A DNA stretch of 64,000 bases, from positions 246,093-310,092 of the forward strand of contig NZ_JH601133.1 in the NCBI RefSeq assembly GCF_000245795.1, read 5' to 3'. Within the stretch, counting starts at the first letter, position 1. Each line of letters starts with the position of its first letter. Source of the stretch: Facklamia languida CCUG 37842. GTDB lineage: Bacteria > Bacillota > Bacilli > Lactobacillales > Aerococcaceae. Positions 15,784 through 23,974 of the stretch are shown here, piece by piece. Below the pieces are notes generated by a model, which saw only the letters and a list, made by a program, of their open reading frames with translations, was not told the origin of the DNA and did not search any database. A program made the translations under genes and the position numbers.

Positions 15784-16674
15784 CTAACACGTTAATTGAT
15801 CAATCTGATGATAATAAGCACCTATTAAGTTCGCTTCACTCTTAAATTGACAGGATTGGATTTCCACCGGCTGGAAAATTTCATCTTTAAACACAAAGGA
15901 AGGATGGTGGGTATATACTTCCTGGTAAAGATCACGAATGCGATCTAATACCATCGGCTCATTTGAAATACCACCGCCAATCGTCAAACGCTCGATATCC
16001 AAAATGACATGCAAGTTATAGATTAGGTTAACAATCACTTTCAAATAGTCCGTCAACATCTGATCCAGTCTGGTGTTTCCTTCCTTGATCGCCTTAAAGA
16101 CAGGTCGAGCATCTTCTAAGTCGCTATTCCCTAGTAATTCATTGGCCGGTCGGATAAAGGTAAAGGCCCCCGCCTGCCGGACCAAAGGTTCTGCTTGATA
16201 GCTTGGTAAAATAAAGGAGACTTCACCTGCAACACCATGTGCCCCTTGATAAATTTGCCCGTTGACAATAATGCCGAGTGCTACACCTGTTCCAATTGTT
16301 AATGAGGCTCCTTTGTTAACTCCTATTAAACCTCCCTTCCTGGCCTCAGCCAAGGCAGCCGCTTGCCCATCATTAATTAAGTTGACAGGCCGATTAAAAC
16401 GAACTAAATAATCCTGATAGGAGAAGTCTTTTAAGAAAGGTAAAGAACCATTAAAAACGACCTTTCCTGATGAGTCATCTACAATACCCGCATGACTAAT
16501 TGCTATCGCCTGAAAGTCATCCATGAAATGTTTGAATACATCATCAAGGCCCTGCTTGAAACCAGCTAGGGTCTGTGGTGTCTTGATAGATTCAAACTGC
16601 TATATAATTTCTCCCTCTTGAACGGAGGCGGACTTGATAAAATTTCCGCCTACATCGATCACAAATGTTTTCAA
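15784..16674 (-). pseudogene. ROK-family sugar kinase with amber codon
   Basis: From a TTG at 16674 (after AGGTAGG) the protein begins 'FVIDVGGNFIKSA', the ROK ATP-binding motif. A TAG at codon 25 (16600-16602) then interrupts it, and the same frame stays open to 15784. The rest has 'LINDGQAAALAEA', 'GASLTIGTGVALGII' and the ROK 'GAHGVAGEVSF'. The usual zinc-binding Cys cluster (CxCGxxGC) is missing, which is seen in some ROK kinases. A restart at 16524 would lack the phosphate-binding loop, so the gene is probably inactive. Confidence 0.8.
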
Positions 16675-16717
16675 AGTGGCACCTACCTTTTATTTTGTTT
16701 CTAGATTTATTTAATAA

Positions 16718-17236
16718 TTATATAACTCTTAACAGTTGCAATAAGACATGGTCAAACAATTGATAGCCCTTTGCCGTCAAATGAATGCCATCCAAAGTAT
16801 ATTCCTCTCGAATAAATCCCTCACTATTATAAAAGGCCTGCCAAGTCAGTAAATAGGCCCCATAGTCTTGGGCTAATTGATTAATCTGGTCATTCAATCT
16901 TTGTATCTTAGCAGGCTTAATCCGCTGGGTTTCTGGCGTTTGAATAATTGAACTTAAAATAATAGGCAGGTCGACTCGATGGTCTTTAATCACTTGAAGA
17001 ATCCGTTCTAAGTAGTCCATTACCATCTCTTCCTTCATCTGGTAATAGATCTCATTGATACCATACATGACAAGCACCGCGTTCGAGTTCGTAAGAATTT
17101 TGGGGTCTTCAACCAGTAAATTCCAACCTTCCTTGGCAATCGTTCCTTGTTTAGCCACATTTCGAATTTTCCAATTTCCAATACTGTCTCTGGGATAAAA
17201 ATCCAAAAGAGAATGTCCGAGAAATAAAAGCTCCAC
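16718..17236 (-). CDS. SGNH/GDSL-family esterase
   Basis: The 172-residue hydrolase has block I with the nucleophile Ser in 'FLGHSLLDF', block III as 'VMYGINEI' (Asn) and block V 'DGIHLT' with the Asp-His pair. It resembles lysophospholipase L1/platelet-activating-factor acetylhydrolase-like esterases, but the substrate cannot be told. It has no signal peptide, so it is cytoplasmic. The start is the GTG at 17236 just after GGAGGGAG; the longer upstream frame has no support and would overlap the yedE promoter. Confidence 0.82.
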   Translation of the reverse strand: MELLFLGHSLLDFYPRDSIGNWKIRNVAKQGTIAKEGWNLLVEDPKILTNSNAVLVMYGINEIYYQMKEEMVMDYLERILQVIKDHRVDLPIILSSIIQTPETQRIKPAKIQRLNDQINQLAQDYGAYLLTWQAFYNSEGFIREEYTLDGIHLTAKGYQLFDHVLLQLLRVI

Positions 17237-17291
17237 CTTTTGCTCCCTCCATTGCTTTTTATAATAAATAAACCATGATCCTTTCAAGGGA

Positions 17292-17320
17292 TTGAAGCCC
17301 TTTCCTTTTCCTAATATAAT
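17292..17320 (+). promoter_or_regulatory. Promoter of yedE
   Basis: -35 TTGAAG at 17292-17297, a 17-base spacer and -10 TATAAT at 17315-17320, about 50 bases before the yedE start codon. Confidence 0.75.
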
Positions 17321-17372
17321 AACATTATTATCACCTTGTGAAAAGCATCGCAAGTATTTAGGAGGTCGTATC

Positions 17373-18473
17373 ATGAAATGGAATTCGAAGAAAGGTTTGT
17401 TGGTTTTAGGGGTTTTAGGGGGACTACTCATTGCCATTCTGGCATTCAGTGGTAACCCCAAGAATATGGCACTTTGTACAGCCTGCTTTATTCGCGACTC
17501 AGCGGGTGCTATGAAGTTCCATACCAGTGCAGTTACTCAGTATTTCCGTCCGGAAATTGCGGGTCTAATGGCAGGGTCCTTTGTCATGTCACTTGCTAAG
17601 AAAGAGTATCACGCAACCACGTCTAAGAATGTCCTCATTCAGTTTATTTTAGGTAATATCTTAATGATCGGTGCCCTTGTCTTCCTTGGCTGTACCTTAA
17701 GAATGGTCTTAAGAATGGCTGGTGGCGACTTATCCGCTTATATCGGATTAATTGGCTTAATCCTGGGGGTTCTAACGGGAACATTTTTCATTAAGAAGGG
17801 GTATTCTCTTGGTGAAAAAACAGCCGCTGCCCCAATTAATGGAGCCATTTGGCCAATTATGATTCTTGCAATCTTCATTCTGACCGTAGCCTTCCCAAGT
17901 CTTTTCGCTCAATCCGAAACAGGTCCTGGTTCTATGCATGCTAACCGTTGGTTGTCCTTAGCAGTCGGATTAGCTTTTGGGGCCTTCGCTTATTATACCC
18001 GCCTCTGCTTTACTGGTTCCATTCGGGATGCTTTTATCATCAAAGACTATTCTCGTCTGCTACCAATTCTAGGTATCTTTTTGACCATGTTGGTTTATAA
18101 TATCATTGTAGGAGACTTCTCCTTGAAAGCTGCTGGGCCGATTGCCCATAATCAAACTCTCTGGAATATTCTGAGTATGTATGTTGTTGGCTTTGCTGGT
18201 GTCTTAGCTGGAGGTTGCCCTGTTCGTCAAGTAATCATGGCAGGTTCTGGCTCAACCGATGCAGGTGTTGCCGTTCTTGGTATGTTTTCAGGGGCTGCCC
18301 TTGCCCATAACTTTGCGCTTGCTGCGGGACCAACGACTGATGAATCAGCTGGAGGTCCAGGGGTAAATGGTCAGATAGCCTTGATCGCTTGTCTCATTAT
18401 CTTATTCATCCTTGCTTTCTACGGTTGTAATTGGGCTAAGAAAGAAGGAAAGCCCATCACCCAAGGAAAGTAG
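17373..18473 (+). CDS. yedE: YedE selenium-metabolism membrane protein
   Basis: The 366-residue polytopic protein has about ten hydrophobic segments in two YeeE/YedE-type repeats. Conserved Cys occur in 'MALCTACFIRDS', 'YTRLCFTGSIRDAF' and 'LAGGCPVRQVIMAG'. YeeE relatives import thiosulfate through membrane Cys residues. YedE is found in genomes that use selenium and is proposed to bring in a selenium compound. The ATG at 17373 lies seven bases after GGAGG. The DUF3343 gene follows by eight bases and completes a two-gene operon. Confidence 0.92.
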   Translation: MKWNSKKGLLVLGVLGGLLIAILAFSGNPKNMALCTACFIRDSAGAMKFHTSAVTQYFRPEIAGLMAGSFVMSLAKKEYHATTSKNVLIQFILGNILMIGALVFLGCTLRMVLRMAGGDLSAYIGLIGLILGVLTGTFFIKKGYSLGEKTAAAPINGAIWPIMILAIFILTVAFPSLFAQSETGPGSMHANRWLSLAVGLAFGAFAYYTRLCFTGSIRDAFIIKDYSRLLPILGIFLTMLVYNIIVGDFSLKAAGPIAHNQTLWNILSMYVVGFAGVLAGGCPVRQVIMAGSGSTDAGVAVLGMFSGAALAHNFALAAGPTTDESAGGPGVNGQIALIACLIILFILAFYGCNWAKKEGKPITQGK

Positions 18474-18481
18474 GAATCTTT

Positions 18482-18709
18482 TTGAGTCAAAAACAATATG
18501 TGTATGCCACTTTTAACAATACCTTAGATGCCATGGCCGCAGAAAAGCTCTTCAAAGAACAAGACATTCCAGGACGTTTAGTGATTATTCCGCGTGAATT
18601 ATCGGCTGGATGCGGCATGGCATGGCGTTCTCAGCCCGACCAAAAGCAAAGACTGGTCCAAGTCGCTCAAGATCATGACCTAGACTTAAAACAAGTTGCA
18701 ATTATCTAG
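18482..18709 (+). CDS. DUF3343 putative Se/S carrier
   Basis: A 75-residue protein with the DUF3343 pattern: an N-terminal beta strand ending in 'FNNTLDAMAAEKLFKE', 'RLVIIPRELSAGCGMAWR' with the conserved 'GCG' Cys, and a short C-terminal helix. DUF3343 proteins are associated with YedE in selenium users and may relay selenium as a Cys-bound species. The start is the TTG at 18482 after TAGGAA; no ATG is available. It is directly downstream of yedE. Confidence 0.85.
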   Translation: MSQKQYVYATFNNTLDAMAAEKLFKEQDIPGRLVIIPRELSAGCGMAWRSQPDQKQRLVQVAQDHDLDLKQVAII

Positions 18710-18724
18710 CAACTTGTTTTTTTA
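18690..18724 (+). terminator. Terminator of the yedE operon
   Basis: AACAAGTTGC pairs exactly with GCAACTTGTT across a 9-base loop, followed by a T run. The DUF3343 stop codon lies at the loop edge, so the stem includes coding sequence. Confidence 0.88.
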
Positions 18725-18803
18725 ATAAGTCTCATTGGTCTATTTAAAATCCTGATCATTTTGTTATAATAAGTTCGAATCATAAAAAAAGGGGTTTTGC
18801 TGA

Positions 18804-19331
18804 ATGCTAGAAACTGTAAAAATTAACTTTGAAGTAATAGAGCTCATGGACTTCTACTGGCAAACTGCTGCGCGGCGTGAGAAGTTAGCTGATTCTTATC
18901 TTTTAGATATCGCAAACCGTCCAGAGATGCAGACTCTCTATACAGAGGACTTTGATGCCAACTCTGTGCGGAAGGTGCTTTCTGCTGTAATTAACTATGA
19001 ACCTGTTAACGATAGCACTGAGAAGGAAATCGAATTTTACAAGTCCAATAAATTCTTTGCAGATGACCCAGGGAACGTTGAATTGACCCTCCCAACTGTC
19101 AAGACCCTCAACGTGGATGCCCTCAAAGATCAATTCAAGGCAGATACCCGATACAATAGTGTTCAAATCAATTTTGTTCCTGCTTATGATATGGAAGATA
19201 AGATTGATGGAAACACCTTAACGGTTAACTTCTTTAAGTTAGGCATCGACTTCACCGATTTTGAAACGGTCCTAGTTAAGGACCAACCGCTCAAAGAGTA
19301 TATCGCAAGTAAACTAGAAGAAATGCTCTAA
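18804..19331 (+). CDS. Conserved protein of unknown function (possibly TDE2712-like)
   Basis: A 175-residue soluble protein. It begins 'INFEVIELMDFYWQTAARREK', predicted helical, has a middle with 'RKVLSAVINYEPVNDS', and ends in a beta-rich half. It has no signal, membrane segment, Cys or catalytic motif. I recall a similar family named after Treponema denticola TDE2712, another organism with glycine reductase, but cannot confirm it. An extended -10 (TGTTATAAT) near 18764 gives it a separate promoter. It lies between yedE and yebC inside the selenium region. Confidence 0.55.
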   Translation: MLETVKINFEVIELMDFYWQTAARREKLADSYLLDIANRPEMQTLYTEDFDANSVRKVLSAVINYEPVNDSTEKEIEFYKSNKFFADDPGNVELTLPTVKTLNVDALKDQFKADTRYNSVQINFVPAYDMEDKIDGNTLTVNFFKLGIDFTDFETVLVKDQPLKEYIASKLEEML

Positions 19332-19396
19332 TATTAGACTCACAGTCGAACGCATCTGATCTATTTGGTCACTCTCGTTAGATTGAACCGCCAATC

Positions 19397-19442
19397 GCCA
19401 TTCACACAGCTGTTAGTCTAGCTCTGTGGATGGCTATTTTTT
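19397..19442 (+). terminator. Terminator after the unknown gene
   Basis: GCCATTCACACAGCT pairs imperfectly with AGCTCTGTGGATGGC, followed by TATTTTTTA. It insulates the upstream gene from yebC. Confidence 0.75.
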
Positions 19443-19538
19443 ATCGAATCGATCGTCTCCTCCACTTTTAACTTTAAGATACTTCTTTTATCTTAAGATC
19501 CATCGTGATAAAATTTAGCAAAGAAAGAGGTGACCATT

Positions 19539-20261
19539 ATGTCTGGACATAATAAATGGAGTAAGATCAAGAATAAAAAAGGAGCCGAGGACGCTAAGCG
19601 CGGCGCCATCTTCAATAAGTTATCGATTGAAATTTTTGCAGCAGCCAAGGCTGGTGGCGGGGATCCTGCCATGAATGCTAGTTTGAGGTTAGCCCTTGAC
19701 AAGGCTAAGGCTGCTAATATGCCAAAGGATAATATTAACCGGGCCATTAAGAAGGCAACCGATGCTGGCGATACCACCAACTATGACGAACTGACTTACG
19801 AAGGTTACGGGCCAGGCGGTGTGGCTATCTTGGTCCATACCTTAACCGATAACAAAAACCGAACCGATACTAATATCCATGTTGCTTTCTCTAGAAATGG
19901 CGGAAATCTAGGAAGTTCAGGTTCTGTATCCTATATGTTCGATCGCAAAGGCTATATAGCCATTGACCGAGAAAACTTAGCCCAAGATGAGGACGCGATG
20001 TTCGAAGCGGTCATTGAAGCTGGTGCTGAAGATATGAAGACCTCTGAGGAGGCCTTCGAAATCTATACTGACCCCAGTGAATTCACGGCTGTCAAGGATG
20101 CTTTGCAAGCAAGTAACTTTGAATTTGCTGATGCACGCTTGGTCATGGTTCCACAAAACACAGTAGCTGTTGATGAAAGTCACAGCACCCAGTTGGAACA
20201 ATTGATTGAAAGGTTAGAAGATGACGATGATGTCCAAGAAGTCTTCACGAACGCCGAATAA
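19539..20261 (+). CDS. yebC: YebC/PmpR-family regulator
   Basis: The 240-residue protein opens with the near-invariant 'SGHNKWSKIKNKKGAEDAKR' and has 'GYGPGGVA' and 'NKNRT' typical of the family. YebC proteins act as DNA-binding regulators. YebC-type members in Bacillota have also been linked to relief of ribosome stalling at proline stretches. The ATG at 19539 lies after GAGGTG; a second ATG at 19530 is closer to that site and less likely. It is followed by a strong bidirectional terminator. Confidence 0.93.
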   Translation: MSGHNKWSKIKNKKGAEDAKRGAIFNKLSIEIFAAAKAGGGDPAMNASLRLALDKAKAANMPKDNINRAIKKATDAGDTTNYDELTYEGYGPGGVAILVHTLTDNKNRTDTNIHVAFSRNGGNLGSSGSVSYMFDRKGYIAIDRENLAQDEDAMFEAVIEAGAEDMKTSEEAFEIYTDPSEFTAVKDALQASNFEFADARLVMVPQNTVAVDESHSTQLEQLIERLEDDDDVQEVFTNAE

Positions 20262-20298
20262 AAAAGAGTCCCACTTATTTTTAGCCTTGACTCCAAAC

Positions 20299-20332
20299 AA
20301 ATAGACCGTCGATCACCATCGACGGTCTATTT
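20299..20332. terminator. Bidirectional terminator between yebC and grdD
   Basis: A perfect 15-bp stem with a CACC loop, bordered by A on the left and T on the right, serves both converging genes. Confidence 0.9.
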
Positions 20333-20346
20333 CTATAGTTTATTTT

Positions 20347-21501
20347 TTACATGAAGCCTGCTTCTTTAACAACCTCTGCTGCTTTATCAGCGTTTGCTTC
20401 ACTGATCATCACGATTGGACCAGAGCAGCCCATTCCTGATTCAGCATAGATACCAGCCTTCCATAATGCCTTAACAGCATCTTCTAAGTCAAGTACATCA
20501 ATTCCAGATAGTGAAGCTGTTACCACTTCTTTAGCTGGTGCCTTAACTTCTTCCTCAACAGCTGCAGCCTTAGGTTGTAATCCTTCGCGGACATCCTTCA
20601 ATCCTGCTTTGTTAGCAGCTGCATACTCCGCCTTAGACTTATCAGCAAGTTTCCCTTTAGCCATTTGGTAGGCATACTTAAGTGCATTTGCGATGACAGG
20701 AGCACCAGAAGCACGTGACACAATATTTACAATGTGCTCATAGCCTTCTCCAACACCTGGTCCATATCCGAAGCCAGTTGTTTCATAAGTACCACCTGAA
20801 GTGTAAGATCCGAACAATTTCATGAACAAGTTACCTGTCAGTGAATCACAGACCATTACGTCAGCTGACCCTAATAATAAGTCATTCCCACGTAAGACAA
20901 CCCCGCCGTCTGAACGAGCAGATTCACCAAAGGTAATCTCATAGCCTTTATCAATTAATTGCCGTAAGGCACGTTCGACTGTGTTGGCACCATCGACATT
21001 CACAATCCCAACTGTTGGGTTTTCGATACCGCTCGCTTTAGCTACTGCAATCCCATTAATGGTATTAAGCACCATCGCTTCAGCACGAACTGTAGCAGTC
21101 GTACCAGTTGTGGTAGCAATGAAGACTTGCTTCCCTTTGGCAGGTGTGATCACGCGGCCAACAGTGGATACCCCGATTGGGAAAGTATGGTGCAGCGTTA
21201 CCGCTCCGCCAATTGTACCATCTGATAAGAGACGATCGAGGGTTTCTTCGACTTCTTTTTCACCATTTGCTTCATAGTGTTCATAGTCATCGGTCCAGTC
21301 TAACTTCTCTCCGATTAGAACAACATCAAATAGTCCTTCAGCCTTCGCTAAAGCAGCCGCTTCACGCATCACATCAAACCCTAATTCAGAGCCATTGATG
21401 GTTAGACCGATCTTAATAGAAGGTCCAACTTGACCGCTCTCTAATGTATGAGCTAATTCATTAAAAACATCTTTTATTGCTTGATTAACTTGGTTAGACA
21501 T
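20347..21501 (-). CDS. grdD: Glycine reductase component C, GrdD
   Basis: A 384-residue PlsX-like subunit. With GrdC it takes the carboxymethyl-selenoether from GrdA and releases acetyl phosphate through an enzyme thioester. The C-terminal 'SGMGCSGPIVMIS' holds the Cys that carries the acetyl group, and the glycine-rich 'TTTGTTATVRAEAMVLN' block is intact. An Ala/Glu/Val-rich linker near residue 315 separates the two domains. The start lies 15 bases after the grdC stop. It is last in the grdCD operon. Confidence 0.95.
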   Translation of the reverse strand: MSNQVNQAIKDVFNELAHTLESGQVGPSIKIGLTINGSELGFDVMREAAALAKAEGLFDVVLIGEKLDWTDDYEHYEANGEKEVEETLDRLLSDGTIGGAVTLHHTFPIGVSTVGRVITPAKGKQVFIATTTGTTATVRAEAMVLNTINGIAVAKASGIENPTVGIVNVDGANTVERALRQLIDKGYEITFGESARSDGGVVLRGNDLLLGSADVMVCDSLTGNLFMKLFGSYTSGGTYETTGFGYGPGVGEGYEHIVNIVSRASGAPVIANALKYAYQMAKGKLADKSKAEYAAANKAGLKDVREGLQPKAAAVEEEVKAPAKEVVTASLSGIDVLDLEDAVKALWKAGIYAESGMGCSGPIVMISEANADKAAEVVKEAGFM

Positions 21502-21516
21502 GCGTATTGCTCACCT

Positions 21517-23067
21517 CTATTCTTCTTCTGCTGAGAAATTCTCTGCAAATTGGCGTAATGCCTTCGCAACTTCAACCTTAACTGTTTCTTTCAAGTCACC
21601 TGTTACGCCTTCTGCTTCAACTTCACCAGTGTTACGCTCTAAGATTACAGAAACCCCATCGAACAAGTTCGTCATACGTCCTAAGAAGAGTGACCCTTTA
21701 CCAACGATCATAGCACGGTTAACACCTGAATCAGAAGTCATATCATCAACCGCAAATCCTAGGTAAGGTACACCTGAAGGAATATGTCCTTGAGTTGGCG
21801 CCCATCCAGGAATTCCCTTCTCAGCTACGAAGTTGCCTAATTCAGCACGTTCGATTTCTTTACGTAGAACCCCAACCGCACCAATCATCTTCAAGTTCGC
21901 TGTTGGAACATCACCAGCTCCAGCAGGTTTCGTGATATCTGGGTTTTGCATTTCAATTGAGTAAACATCGATGTCTGGTACACCTAAACCAGCTTTATCT
22001 AATGGATCCCCAACTAAAGCTGTCATAACTGCTTGAGGTGAAGAACCAGAAGAAACGGTATGACGTCCAGAGTCTTCAAGACGAACGATTGGGCTGATAC
22101 CATCATTTTGAGTCACTAAGAATGCCACACCTGCTACAGAGTCTTCCAATAATGGCATGTCTTTTTCGTAGTGAGATTTACCGTTCATACCTAGTTTCGC
22201 AGTTGAACCACCCGCTACAACCGCAACTGCCTTGTAAGTTCCAGCCTTAACAAGTGATGCAGCAGAGATCAAAGCGTGAGTAGGCGCTCCACAGAATGCA
22301 CGTAAGTCTGAACCAGATGCATTTGAAAGACCACACATCTCAGCAATCGCCTTGGCCATGTTTCCACCACCACGTTGGTTAACATCCCCAATTGCTTCTT
22401 CTGAACATTCGATGACATATTCAATATCTTCAGCATTCACATCTTCAGAATCTCTTAATAAGTGACGAAGAGAAAGCACACCAGACGCTTTGTTTACTAA
22501 GTTTTCAAGCATAACGTGAGCAGATAAGTTAGGGTCAATATCGTGAGCGCGTTCAACCACTCCGACAAGTTCTCCTTCATAGTAGAGCCCTTCTGCCCCT
22601 TTTTCATCAACTTGAACTTGTAACCATTCAGCTGATTCTGTATTTTTAATCTTAGCGATGTCATCTTTGAACATATCGTTTTCGCTAAGGGCTGCTTTAG
22701 TCTTTTCAGCAAAAGATTCTTCTAAGTAAACGAGGTCAAACACATCAACAATCGAAATTAAGCCATAAAATTCTAATTCAGGCATAATTTCTCCACGTTT
22801 AGAGTAGCGTTTTGCTTCTGCTTTTTCTTTATAACGTGGTTCTGCAATTTTCTTCAATTCAGAGTAGTGCATATTGTTGATATATGTTTGATTAGCAGGA
22901 TCTGCCAAAACTTCTTCATAGCTACGTAAGTGCTTGTTAAGATTCTTCAAGTATTCAGAATCAGGAGTGGTTACCTTCTCAGTTGTTTGAGTAGAACCAT
23001 TGTGCACCAACATATCTGGTGTATTAACCAAAGTATAAGCCGCAGCTTTAATTACTGGTAAAGTCAT
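21517..23067 (-). CDS. grdC: Glycine reductase component C, GrdC
   Basis: A 516-residue subunit related to beta-ketoacyl-ACP synthase III, which together with GrdD makes acetyl phosphate. The conserved Cys-containing 'SDLRAFCGAPTHALI' and 'GGGNMAKAIAEMCGLSNASG' support this. Two closely spaced ATGs are possible; the one at 23067 is eight bases from AAAGGAG, and the earlier ones overlap the site. It is first in grdCD and separated from grdA by a terminator. No thioredoxin genes are interleaved, unlike many clostridial clusters. Confidence 0.95.
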   Translation of the reverse strand: MTLPVIKAAAYTLVNTPDMLVHNGSTQTTEKVTTPDSEYLKNLNKHLRSYEEVLADPANQTYINNMHYSELKKIAEPRYKEKAEAKRYSKRGEIMPELEFYGLISIVDVFDLVYLEESFAEKTKAALSENDMFKDDIAKIKNTESAEWLQVQVDEKGAEGLYYEGELVGVVERAHDIDPNLSAHVMLENLVNKASGVLSLRHLLRDSEDVNAEDIEYVIECSEEAIGDVNQRGGGNMAKAIAEMCGLSNASGSDLRAFCGAPTHALISAASLVKAGTYKAVAVVAGGSTAKLGMNGKSHYEKDMPLLEDSVAGVAFLVTQNDGISPIVRLEDSGRHTVSSGSSPQAVMTALVGDPLDKAGLGVPDIDVYSIEMQNPDITKPAGAGDVPTANLKMIGAVGVLRKEIERAELGNFVAEKGIPGWAPTQGHIPSGVPYLGFAVDDMTSDSGVNRAMIVGKGSLFLGRMTNLFDGVSVILERNTGEVEAEGVTGDLKETVKVEVAKALRQFAENFSAEEE

Positions 23068-23154
23068 TTGCATTTCTCCTTTAGTCATAGTTTTATATTG
23101 TAGATTATTTCACATATTTTTTGAAAAAGCAAGCACTTTCACTTGCCTTTTAAG

Positions 23155-23195
23155 AAAAGAGCCAGCACCAGCAAACTGCTGATACCGACTCTTTT
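23155..23195 (-). terminator. Terminator of grdA
   Basis: AAAAGAG (23155-23161) pairs with CTCTTTT (23189-23195), with an inner CAGCA/TGCTG stem and a short T tract on the minus strand. It separates grdA from grdCD and could be partly read through. Confidence 0.7.
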
Positions 23196-23207
23196 GTTTA
23201 GGGTAGA

Positions 23208-23681
23208 TTATACACTATATTTAGAAAATTGATCGCGAATAGATTTCATTTCTTCGGCGATAGAATCTACATCTAATACCATTTCCATCATTCCGACTTG
23301 TTCGTCGTAAATATCTGGATCTACATAATCTTTAAATTCTGGTTCAGTTGCATGGTATACAGCTAATCCTAGAGGAGTAGCAGTTAATGCACCTGCGTAT
23401 GTAGGGTCTCCGTTAGTTACTGTTTCAGCTGCTAGACCAGCAGATTCTGCTTCAGCACCACCTAAGATAACAACTAGATTCTCTGCACCGTGTTTCTCAG
23501 CTGCTTCTTTAATACGACGTTGGTTTTCCAAATCCATGGCACCTGCGGCCGTTCAAACGAAACATTCTGTACTTGAGAAGAGAATGTCTACTGGTTTACC
23601 TTCTAAACATGCTTCAATTGCTTGTCCTGGGATTCCGTCACGGTCACCAATGATAAGCAATTTCTTGTTATCCATTGACAT
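23208..23681 (-). CDS. grdA: Glycine reductase selenoprotein A
   Basis: The frame crosses a TGA at 23553-23555, which is selenocysteine 43 of 157 in the canonical '[15 protein letters not shown]' centre. GrdA is the small shuttle protein: its selenol attacks the glycine imine on component B and carries the carboxymethyl group to component C, leaving a Se-S bond that thioredoxin reduces. AGGAGG lies seven bases before the ATG at 23681. It is monocistronic, with its own strong promoter and terminator. Confidence 0.97.
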
Positions 23682-23747
23682 AATATACCTCCTAAGAAAA
23701 TATGAAATAAAATTGTTCGCAACAACAATATCACTACTACGATAATT

Positions 23748-23776
23748 ATCATAAGTCTATTTTATGGATTTGTCAA
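23748..23776 (-). promoter_or_regulatory. Strong promoter of grdA
   Basis: TTGACA (23771-23776), a 17-base spacer and TATGAT (23748-23753) on the minus strand, about 65 bases before grdA. The near-consensus match fits high expression of the abundant shuttle protein. Confidence 0.8.
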
Positions 23777-23974
23777 ATATTTTTTATAAATACTTTTGTA
23801 ATCCCTTTCATAACTTCGGTTTACCTTTCTTTAATCCTTGCTACAATAACCATCCAAATTATATTTATTTTATTAATAAATACCAACGGCCCAACCTGGA
23901 AACTGAATTAGCCTCTTGTTTAATCTAAAGTACGCTATAATACCCAGAGATAGTCACTAATTAAGGAGGAAACT

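Noticed and set aside
16600-16602. TAG in the ROK gene as pyrrolysine or programmed readthrough
   Set aside because: There is no pyl gene in the window, the site is not known for readthrough, and a plain nonsense mutation suffices.
23553-23555. grdA starting only at the downstream ATG (a 109-residue protein)
   Set aside because: The upstream frame across the TGA gives the canonical CFV-U-TAAGAMD centre with a good ribosome site at 23681.
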